A DNA stretch of 64,000 bases from Paenarthrobacter sp. A20 (GTDB taxonomy: Bacteria > Actinomycetota > Actinomycetes > Actinomycetales > Micrococcaceae), in assembly GCF_024168825.1 (NCBI RefSeq), contig NZ_JALJWH010000002.1:122508-186507 (forward strand), written 5' to 3'. Both the position numbers and the translations under genes were made by a program. The notes beneath the pieces were generated by a model. The model did no database searches. It was not told where the DNA came from and was given only the letters and a program-made list of their open reading frames with translations. Position 1 is the first letter of the stretch. Each line of letters begins with the position of its first letter. Of this stretch, positions 17,415 to 24,804 are shown piece by piece.

Positions 17415-18707
17415 ATGACCCTCAGTACCCCTGGCGTCGACACGCTTGCCAGCCGGAGCGCGGGGCCTGGAGCGAACTGGGCCGGAACTTACTCGTACCG
17501 GGCCCCGTTGTTGGTTTCCGCGAAGTCTGTTTCGGAAGTCATCGAGGCAGTCAGCCGGCCCGGACGGGTACGGGCTTTGGGGACCCGGCATTCATTCAAT
17601 GACATCGCAGACACGACAGGAACTCTGGTCAGCGTCCTGGATCTCGACCCCGGGATGACCATCGACCCCGTGGGCCGTACCGTTTCTGTTGGAGCGGGCA
17701 CCAGCTATGGTGTCCTGGTCACCTTTCTCCAACAGCATGGCTGGGCACTGCACAACACCGGTTCGCTTCCGCACATCTCCATTGGCGGGGCCACGGCGCA
17801 GGGAACTCATGGGTCAGGAAATGCTAACGGAAACCTCTCCACAGCTGTTCGGGCGTTGGAAATCGTCGATGCCCGCGGCACGGTCAGGTCCGTGCAGTCC
17901 GGAGACCTTGACTTTGAAGGGCACGTGGTCGCCCTCGGAGCCCTGGGTATCGTCGTACGCATCACACTGGCCATCGAACCCAGCTATGACGTTCGACAAG
18001 ATGTCTTCAAGGACCTGTCATGGGACGCAGTGTTGGACGACGTCACAGACGTGATGGCCTCCGCCTACAGCGTCAGTCTCTTCACGAACTGGAGCGGAGA
18101 CACCTTGAGCGAGGCTTGGCTCAAGACCCGCCTCGACCAAGCGGATGCACCACCTCCAATGGTCGCTGGAGGCACTATCCAGAACGTTGCCGATGTCCAG
18201 ATCCATGAAGGAGAGGCCGCGAACCTCACCATCCAAGGCGGGCTGCCAGGTCCTTGGTCCGAACGTCTTCCTCACTTCAGGGCGGACGCTAAACCAAGCA
18301 ATGGTGACGAGATTCAAAGTGAATATTTCGTGGAGCTCTCCCGTGCGGCGGATGCCCTCCAGGCTGTGCGCGCGTTGCACGAAAGCATCACGCCATTGCT
18401 TCTCGTATCGGAGCTCCGCTCCGTAGCGGCCGACGAGCTATGGCTCAGCCCGGCGTTTGAGCAGGACGTCCTCGGCATCCACTTCACTTGGCGCAACGAC
18501 CCCAAAGCTGTCGCGCCTGTGCTGAAAAGGATCGAGACGGCTCTCGCACCATTCAACCCTCGGCCTCATTGGGGAAAGACGCAAGCCCTTTCCCCGGAGC
18601 TGGTAGCCGGCCTGTATCCCAGGCTGCCCGACTTCCGTCGTCTCCTTGACCGATGGGACCCGGAACGTCGATTCAGCAATGCCCGCCTCCAACAGCTCTT
18701 TGGCTGA
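17415..18707 (+). CDS. FAD-linked alditol/xylitol oxidase-like protein
   Basis: 430 residues, close to the roughly 420 of alditol oxidases. The PCMH-type FAD domain has GTRHSFND near residue 59; in AldO the equivalent His carries FAD covalently. A C-terminal ALO-type domain ends in RWDPERRFSNARLQQLF. Family members oxidise a terminal alcohol of polyols or sugar acids with O2, giving an aldehyde and H2O2. The gene starts four bases after rhaI and is followed by rhaEW. It is not a standard rhamnose-pathway enzyme, and its codon use is less biased than that of rhaI and rhaEW, suggesting later insertion into the operon. Its substrate here is unknown; rhamnitol or a related polyol is a guess. Confidence 0.85.
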   Translation: MTLSTPGVDTLASRSAGPGANWAGTYSYRAPLLVSAKSVSEVIEAVSRPGRVRALGTRHSFNDIADTTGTLVSVLDLDPGMTIDPVGRTVSVGAGTSYGVLVTFLQQHGWALHNTGSLPHISIGGATAQGTHGSGNANGNLSTAVRALEIVDARGTVRSVQSGDLDFEGHVVALGALGIVVRITLAIEPSYDVRQDVFKDLSWDAVLDDVTDVMASAYSVSLFTNWSGDTLSEAWLKTRLDQADAPPPMVAGGTIQNVADVQIHEGEAANLTIQGGLPGPWSERLPHFRADAKPSNGDEIQSEYFVELSRAADALQAVRALHESITPLLLVSELRSVAADELWLSPAFEQDVLGIHFTWRNDPKAVAPVLKRIETALAPFNPRPHWGKTQALSPELVAGLYPRLPDFRRLLDRWDPERRFSNARLQQLFG

Positions 18708-18753
18708 ACGTAATCACTACTGACCTACCCCTCGAGAGCCGTAAGGACTCACC

Positions 18754-20790
18754 ATGACAAACAAGACTGTTGAAGACCTGATTTCCCGTTCCAACCGCCT
18801 CGGCGCGGACAAGCGGAACACCAACTTCGCCGGCGGTAACACCTCCGCCAAGGGTACTGAGAAGGACCCCGTCACCGGCCAGGATGTTGAAGTCCTGTGG
18901 GTCAAGGGCTCCGGCGGGGACCTCGGCACACTGAAAGCTGGGAACTTGGCTGTGCTCCGGCTGGACCGGCTGCAGGCACTCAAGTCCGTTTACCCCGGCG
19001 TCGAGCGTGAAGACGAAATGGTGGCCGCGTTCGATTACTGCCTGCACGGCAAGGGCGGCGCGGCGCCGTCGATCGATACCGCCATGCATGGCCTGGTGGA
19101 CGCCGCGCATGTTGACCACCTGCACCCGGACTCGGGTATCGCGATTGCTACCGCCGTGGACGGCGAGGCACTGACCTCCAAGGTCTTCGGCGACAAGGTT
19201 GTTTGGGTGCCTTGGCGCCGCCCTGGCTTCCAGCTGGGCTTGGACATCGCCGCGATCAAGGAAGCCAACCCCCAGGCCATCGGCACCATCCTGGGCGGCC
19301 ACGGCATCACCGCGTGGGGCGCCACCAGCGAAGAGGCCGAGGCCAACTCGCTCTGGATCATTGACCAGGCCGAGAACTACATCAAGGAAAACGGCAAGTC
19401 CGAGCCCTTCGGCGCCACCCTCCCCGGCTACAGCGCACTCCCGGAGGCAGAGCGCAAGGCCAAGGCTGCTGCCCTCGCACCGGTGATCCGCGGCCTGGCC
19501 TCCACGGACAAGCCGCAGCTGGGGCACTTCAGTGATGACGCCGTCGTTCTTGAATTCCTTGCCGCGGAAGAGCACCCGCGCCTCGGCGCGCTGGGCACCT
19601 CCTGCCCGGACCACTTCCTGCGCACCAAGGTCAAGCCGCTGGTCCTGGACTTGCCGGCCGACGCCTCGATCGAAGACTCCGTGGCCCGCCTCAAGGAACT
19701 CCACGCCGCGTACCGTGAGGATTACCAGGCGTACTACGACCGCCATGCTGACGAGAACAGCCCTGCACTCCGCGGCGCGGACCCGGCCATCGTGCTGGTT
19801 CCCGGCGTTGGCATGTTCTCCTTCGGCAAGGACAAGCAGACCGCACGCGTGGCCGGCGAGTTCTACATCAACGCCATCAACGTGATGCGCGGCGCCGAGG
19901 CCATCTCCACCTACGCCCCGATCGAGGAATCCGAGAAGTTCCGCATCGAGTACTGGGCGCTGGAAGAAGCCAAGCTTGCCCGCATGCCTAAGCCGAAGTC
20001 GCACGCCACGCGCATCGCGTTGGTGACCGGTGCTGCGTCGGGCATCGGCAAGGCGATCGCCACCCGTTTGGCGTCCGACGGCGCGTGCGTAGTGATTGCC
20101 GACCTGAACCTTGAGAACGCGCAAAAGGTGGCCGAGGAACTGGGTGGTTCCGACGTCGCCATCGGCGTCCAGGCCGACGTGACCGACGAAGCCCAGATCG
20201 CCGCCGCCATCCAGGAAGCCGTACTCGCCTTCGGTGGCCTGGACCTGGTGGTCAACAACGCCGGACTGTCCATCTCCAAGCCGCTGCTCGAAACCACGGA
20301 GAAGGACTGGGACCTGCAGCACAACGTCATGGCCAAGGGTTCGTTCCTGGTCTCCAAGGCCGCAGCGAAGGTCATGATCGACCAGGGCTTGGGCGGAGAC
20401 ATCATCTACATCTCCTCCAAGAACTCCGTGTTCGCGGGCCCGAACAACATCGCCTACTCGGCCACCAAGGCGGACCAGGCGCATCAGGTCCGCCTGCTCG
20501 CCGCCGAACTGGGCGAGTACGGCGTCCGCGTCAACGGCATCAACCCCGACGGCGTGGTCCGCGGCTCCGGCATCTTCGCCGGCGGCTGGGGCGCCAAGCG
20601 CGCCGCGGTGTACGGTGTGGACGAGCAGGAACTGGGCAAGTACTACGCCCAGCGCACGCTCCTGAAGCGCGAAGTCCTCCCGGAACATGTGGCCAACGCC
20701 GCGTCCGTGCTCACCAGCAACGAGCTGTCCCACACCACCGGCCTCCACATCCCCGTGGACGCCGGCGTTGCGGCAGCGTTCCTGCGCTAG
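18754..20790 (+). CDS. rhaEW: Bifunctional rhamnulose-1-phosphate aldolase / lactaldehyde dehydrogenase
   Basis: 678 residues joining two domains. The first (about 1-410) is a class II aldolase with the opening RNTNFAGGNTSAKG and a zinc-site HGITAWG region. The second (about 420-678) is a short-chain dehydrogenase with TGAASGIGKA near 430 and the catalytic YSATK at about 568. Together they cleave L-rhamnulose-1-phosphate to dihydroxyacetone phosphate and L-lactaldehyde, and oxidise the aldehyde with NAD. AAGGA precedes the ATG. It follows the alditol oxidase gene by 46 bases and precedes rhaB by 8. A very long antisense frame opposite it is an artefact of its GC-rich codons. Confidence 0.95.
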   Translation: MTNKTVEDLISRSNRLGADKRNTNFAGGNTSAKGTEKDPVTGQDVEVLWVKGSGGDLGTLKAGNLAVLRLDRLQALKSVYPGVEREDEMVAAFDYCLHGKGGAAPSIDTAMHGLVDAAHVDHLHPDSGIAIATAVDGEALTSKVFGDKVVWVPWRRPGFQLGLDIAAIKEANPQAIGTILGGHGITAWGATSEEAEANSLWIIDQAENYIKENGKSEPFGATLPGYSALPEAERKAKAAALAPVIRGLASTDKPQLGHFSDDAVVLEFLAAEEHPRLGALGTSCPDHFLRTKVKPLVLDLPADASIEDSVARLKELHAAYREDYQAYYDRHADENSPALRGADPAIVLVPGVGMFSFGKDKQTARVAGEFYINAINVMRGAEAISTYAPIEESEKFRIEYWALEEAKLARMPKPKSHATRIALVTGAASGIGKAIATRLASDGACVVIADLNLENAQKVAEELGGSDVAIGVQADVTDEAQIAAAIQEAVLAFGGLDLVVNNAGLSISKPLLETTEKDWDLQHNVMAKGSFLVSKAAAKVMIDQGLGGDIIYISSKNSVFAGPNNIAYSATKADQAHQVRLLAAELGEYGVRVNGINPDGVVRGSGIFAGGWGAKRAAVYGVDEQELGKYYAQRTLLKREVLPEHVANAASVLTSNELSHTTGLHIPVDAGVAAAFLR

Positions 20791-20798
20791 GACTGACA

Positions 20799-22337
20799 GT
20801 GAACAACGGAACCACCACGAGCACCGTCCCGGCACACGCCGGGGCGGTGTCCGCTCCCGCAGACCCCAACGCAGTGTTCGCCGCCATCGACATCGGGGCC
20901 TCCTCCGGCCGCGTCATGTTGGGCCGCGTTTCGCCTGCATCCGGCGTCTCCCTGGAGACCATTCATCGCTTTCCCAACGGGGTTGTAGAGCTCGACGGCG
21001 GCCTCCGCTGGGACTTCGACGCCCTGTTCGCCGAGGTACTCAAGGGCCTGACGGCAGCCGCTTCCGTGGCGGCCAAGAACGACGAACGCATCGCCAGCAT
21101 CGGCATCGACACCTGGGCAGTGGACTACGGACTGGTGAACGACGCCGGTGAACTCACCTCGGTTCCGTTCAGCTACCGGGACGAGCGCAGCCGGGCAACC
21201 GTCGACCAAGTTCACGCCAAACTCGATGAATCCCGGCTTTACGCGACCACAGGGCTGCAGTTCTTGCCCTTCAACACGATCTACCAATTGGCCGCCGAAC
21301 CTGCCTTGCACGGATTGCAGGCCCTCCTGATCCCGGACCTCATCGCTTTCCGCCTGACCGGGGAACGCCGGACGGAAGTAACCAATGCCTCCACCACCGG
21401 CCTGTTCGACGCCGTAGCAGGGGAGTGGGCCACAGAGTTTTTCGAACCGCTTGGATTACCTCGGAGCCTCTTTCCATCTTTGGTGCAGCCAGGAGAAGCG
21501 GTCGGATCACTGCTTCCGTCCATAGCGAACAAGGTAGGACTTCCCGAAGCCACACTTGTGGTGGCAGTTGGCTCACATGACACCGCGTCGGCCGTCGCCG
21601 CCGTCCCTGCCCTGCAGCAGGACTTCGCCTACATCTCCTCCGGGACCTGGTCCTTAGTGGGCGTGGAGTCGAAACACCCGGTACTGACAGAGGCCAGCCG
21701 CACGGCCAACTTCACCAATGAACGCGGCGTGGACGGCACCATCCGGTACCTCCGCAACGTCGGGGGATTATGGCTGCTGAGCGAATGCCAACGCGCTTGG
21801 GCCGCTGAAGGGTATTCCCCTTCGTTGGAAGGCCTCTTGGAAGACGCTGGTGCCCTGCCGCCCGGAGGGCCGCAGATCAATGCCGACGATTCCGCTTTCA
21901 CCGCCCCCGGCAATATGCCCCATCGCATCCGTGCGGCCGCACGGGCCACCGGTGGGCAGTTACCCGAGCGGGCGGCCAACATCGTGCGATGCATCATGGA
22001 CAGCCTCGCCGCTGGCTACGCCCGAACGCTGGCCGACGCCGAACGCCTAACGGGCCGTAGCGCCGCCGTCGTTCACATTGTGGGAGGCGGTTCCCAAAAC
22101 CGGCTCCTGTGCCAGCTCACCGCCGATGCCACGGGCAAGCCCGTGATCGCAGGACCTGTCGAAGCAACAGCACTGGGTAACGTCCTTATACAAGCACGGG
22201 CCGCCGGTGTCGTCCAAGGCGGTCTAGCTGAGATCCGTCAACTCGTCGCCGCAAATTCGGGCCCTGTGACCTACGTGCCCATTGACCACCACGGAACGAT
22301 CACCAGCACCCATATTTTTGCCACAGACAACGCCTAA
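20799..22337 (+). CDS. rhaB: Rhamnulokinase
   Basis: 512 residues from a GTG with a weak TAGGAC upstream. An FGGY-family sugar kinase with the N-terminal phosphate motif AAIDIGASSGRVMLG, the substrate-domain segment SIGIDTWAVDYGL, and the C-terminal ATP motif VHIVGGGSQNRLLCQLTAD. It phosphorylates L-rhamnulose at C1 for the preceding aldolase. The N-terminal third has stronger GC-ending codon bias than the rest. It is operonic with rhaI and rhaEW. Confidence 0.95.
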   Translation: MNNGTTTSTVPAHAGAVSAPADPNAVFAAIDIGASSGRVMLGRVSPASGVSLETIHRFPNGVVELDGGLRWDFDALFAEVLKGLTAAASVAAKNDERIASIGIDTWAVDYGLVNDAGELTSVPFSYRDERSRATVDQVHAKLDESRLYATTGLQFLPFNTIYQLAAEPALHGLQALLIPDLIAFRLTGERRTEVTNASTTGLFDAVAGEWATEFFEPLGLPRSLFPSLVQPGEAVGSLLPSIANKVGLPEATLVVAVGSHDTASAVAAVPALQQDFAYISSGTWSLVGVESKHPVLTEASRTANFTNERGVDGTIRYLRNVGGLWLLSECQRAWAAEGYSPSLEGLLEDAGALPPGGPQINADDSAFTAPGNMPHRIRAAARATGGQLPERAANIVRCIMDSLAAGYARTLADAERLTGRSAAVVHIVGGGSQNRLLCQLTADATGKPVIAGPVEATALGNVLIQARAAGVVQGGLAEIRQLVAANSGPVTYVPIDHHGTITSTHIFATDNA

Positions 22338-22416
22338 ATACGCTCAGAGGGGTAGCCTCGGCTATCAAGCGACCTCTGGTAACAGTGGTCCACACGGCCG
22401 TGGACCTGAATGGAGA

Positions 22417-24723
22417 ATGATGCCAGTACTTGAAGGAATGATGATCGCACCCGACCACGATTTTGGGGGAGCGCCGTTGCTTCGCCGCGAGTTCACCCTG
22501 GACAGTGGATATGGAGAGGTCACCTCGGCCACCCTACGGCTATCCGCATTAGGTGTCTGCGAAGCCGTTATCAACGCCGAACAGGTCTCCGAAGACGTAC
22601 TGACACCCGGCTGGAGCAGCTACGAGTGGAGGCTGCGTTACATTGAGCACGACGTCCTGGATCTGTTGGCCGAGACCAACGTCATTGGAATTGCCTTGGG
22701 CAACGGCTGGTATCGAGGCCGTCTCGGATGGACCGGTGCCGGGGCGCTTTACGGAGACGAACTGGGAACCTTCGCCGAATTGCGCATCACGTTCGAGGAC
22801 GGGCACATCCAGCTGATCAGCACGGATGACAAGTGGACCGCCGGTCCCTCAGCCACCACGTCCAACGACCTTTACGACGGCCAGAGCATCGATGCCAGGC
22901 TCCGCAACGATGCATGGATGGTGCCAGGATTTAGCCATCCCTCCTGGGTCGGCGTTCACGCGCTCGACTTCGACACGGGAAAGCTCGCTCCCTACATCGG
23001 ACCGACGGTTGTGCGTCAAGAGGAACTTGCCCCGACCGCTGTCTGGGCTTCCCCCGCCGGCGCGACTCTCATGGACTTTGGTCAGAATCTTGTGGGCTGG
23101 CTCAAGATCACAGTTCAAGGCCGCGCCGGGGATGTCATCACGGTCCGGCATGCCGAGGTACTCGAGCACGAGGAACTGGGAATCCGCCCCCTCCGCACTG
23201 CCCAAGCCAGCGACCGCTTTGTCCTCAGCGGAGGTTTGGACCAGTTCGAACCCACCTTCACCCTGCACGGCTTCCGCTATGCACAAATCGAAGGATGGCG
23301 GGATGAATTAGGCGAGCTGGCTGATTCTGTCAGGGCCGTCGTCGTCAGTTCAGAACTGCACCGCACCGGATATTTGAAGACCTCGGACGAGCTGCTGAAC
23401 CGCTTCCACGAAAACGTGCTCTGGGGCATGAAAGGCAACTTTGTCGACGTTCCCACCGATTGCCCGCAAAGAGACGAACGACTTGGATGGACCGGCGACA
23501 TCGCGGTCTTTGCGCCTACAGCCTCCTTTCTTTACGACACCAAAGGTTTCCTAAGCGATTGGCTGGCCGATCTTGCCCTGGAGCAACAGCATCATGCCGG
23601 CGTCGTTCCTTTCGTCGTCCCGGACGCGATCAAACTCTTTGCCGGCGGAACGGTCGTAGGGGATTGGGCAGCCTCCGGCGCCCCGACCGCAGCCTGGAGT
23701 GACGCGGCGGTTTGGGTTCCGTGGGCACTCTGGGAAGCCTATGGTGACGAGAAGACTCTTTCCGACCACTTCGAATCCATGGCTTCACATGTCCGCTGCG
23801 TCATGGCGGCACGTTCCTCAGATGGTGTCTGGGACACCGGCTTCCAGTTCGGGGACTGGTTGGATCCCGATGCGCCCCCGGAAGATGCCTTTGCTGCCAA
23901 AGCTGACCCTGGTGTTGTGGCCACCGCCTGTGCCTTCCGTTCCGCGGATCTGACTGCGAAAGCGGCCGCTCAACTGGGAAGGACCAAGGAACAGAAAGAA
24001 TTCGAAGATGCCGCTGCTGGGCTTCGCCTGGCGTTCAACAATAAGTACGTGGAAAACGGCAAGGTCCACAGTGACTGCACTACCGCATATTCCGTTGCGA
24101 TCGTCTTTGGCCTGCTTGACGAAGCCGATATGAAGGCTGCCGGGGGCCGTTTGGCTGAACTCGTTGAGGCAAGCCAGTTCCGGATCTCCACAGGTTTCGT
24201 AGGAACCCCGTTCATCACCGATGCACTTACTTTGACAGGGAATGTTGACCTTGCGTACCGGCTGTTGCTTGAGCGAGGCTGCCCGTCCTGGCTCTATCCC
24301 GTGACGATGGGAGCGACCACCGTCTGGGAACGATGGGATTCCATGCTGCCGGACGGAACCGTCAACCCCGGCGAGATGACCTCGTTCAACCACTACGCCC
24401 TCGGGTCGGTGGCCGACTGGATGCACCGCACCATCGGGGGTATCGCCCCAGCATCGCCCGGATACAAAAGTGCCATCATCGCTCCCCGGCCCGGTGGGGG
24501 AATCACGTGGGCGGAGGCGAGCCTCGAAACACCCCAAGGCGTAATCTCAGTGCACTGGGAACTCTCCGGGCGCGACCTCACTGTGTCGGTGAGCGTACCC
24601 GAAGGTACCGAAGCCGTTCTCCGCCTCCCGGGGCGGAAAGACCAAACCTTGGCAACAGGAAAGAGCGTCTGGCACGTCACCGATCAGGACGTTGACGCCA
24701 TCACGGCAATGAACGTTTTCTGA
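22417..24723 (+). CDS. GH78 alpha-L-rhamnosidase, short N-terminus
   Basis: 768 residues from the ATG at 22417, just after GGAGA; the frame is open back to 22282, inside rhaB, but the extra sequence is unlike the family. The Bac_rhamnosid N domain (PLLRREFTL, LSALGVCEAVINAEQV) and a beta-sandwich precede the six-hairpin barrel. The catalytic segment DCPQRDERLGWTGD is near residue 348 and the general-base region TTVWERWDSM near 638. It lacks the roughly 130-residue first domain of its paralogue at 24805-27435. No signal peptide. As last gene of the rha operon it would supply free rhamnose inside the cell from imported rhamnosides. Confidence 0.92.
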   Translation: MMPVLEGMMIAPDHDFGGAPLLRREFTLDSGYGEVTSATLRLSALGVCEAVINAEQVSEDVLTPGWSSYEWRLRYIEHDVLDLLAETNVIGIALGNGWYRGRLGWTGAGALYGDELGTFAELRITFEDGHIQLISTDDKWTAGPSATTSNDLYDGQSIDARLRNDAWMVPGFSHPSWVGVHALDFDTGKLAPYIGPTVVRQEELAPTAVWASPAGATLMDFGQNLVGWLKITVQGRAGDVITVRHAEVLEHEELGIRPLRTAQASDRFVLSGGLDQFEPTFTLHGFRYAQIEGWRDELGELADSVRAVVVSSELHRTGYLKTSDELLNRFHENVLWGMKGNFVDVPTDCPQRDERLGWTGDIAVFAPTASFLYDTKGFLSDWLADLALEQQHHAGVVPFVVPDAIKLFAGGTVVGDWAASGAPTAAWSDAAVWVPWALWEAYGDEKTLSDHFESMASHVRCVMAARSSDGVWDTGFQFGDWLDPDAPPEDAFAAKADPGVVATACAFRSADLTAKAAAQLGRTKEQKEFEDAAAGLRLAFNNKYVENGKVHSDCTTAYSVAIVFGLLDEADMKAAGGRLAELVEASQFRISTGFVGTPFITDALTLTGNVDLAYRLLLERGCPSWLYPVTMGATTVWERWDSMLPDGTVNPGEMTSFNHYALGSVADWMHRTIGGIAPASPGYKSAIIAPRPGGGITWAEASLETPQGVISVHWELSGRDLTVSVSVPEGTEAVLRLPGRKDQTLATGKSVWHVTDQDVDAITAMNVF

Positions 24724-24753
24724 CTCCTGAGGACAGCGAGCTGACAGCCCAGA

Positions 24754-24788
24754 AAGTGCAGGCGGGACCGATGGTCCCGCCTGCACTT
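24754..24788. terminator. Bidirectional terminator between convergent GH78 genes
   Basis: Sixteen-base perfect arms (24754-24769 and 24773-24788) with a 3-base loop. It lies 30 bases past one stop and 16 bases past the other, with T-rich sequence on the right flank. It probably ends both converging transcripts. Confidence 0.85.
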
Positions 24789-24804
24789 GTCTTAACCGAT
24801 GGCC

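Noticed and set aside
16274..17443. A 389-residue open frame antisense to rhaI
   Set aside because: Same shadow effect; rhaI has clear family motifs and operon context.
18673..20835. A 720-residue open frame antisense to rhaEW
   Set aside because: It is the shadow of strongly biased GC-rich codons on the other strand; its composition (Val/Gly/Arg-rich) is not protein-like and rhaEW is unambiguous.
22282..22416. Longer start for the GH78 gene after rhaB
   Set aside because: It overlaps the rhaB end by 56 bases and adds Pro/Ser/Gly-rich sequence unlike the family; the ATG at 22417 follows GGAGA. A start in between is not excluded.
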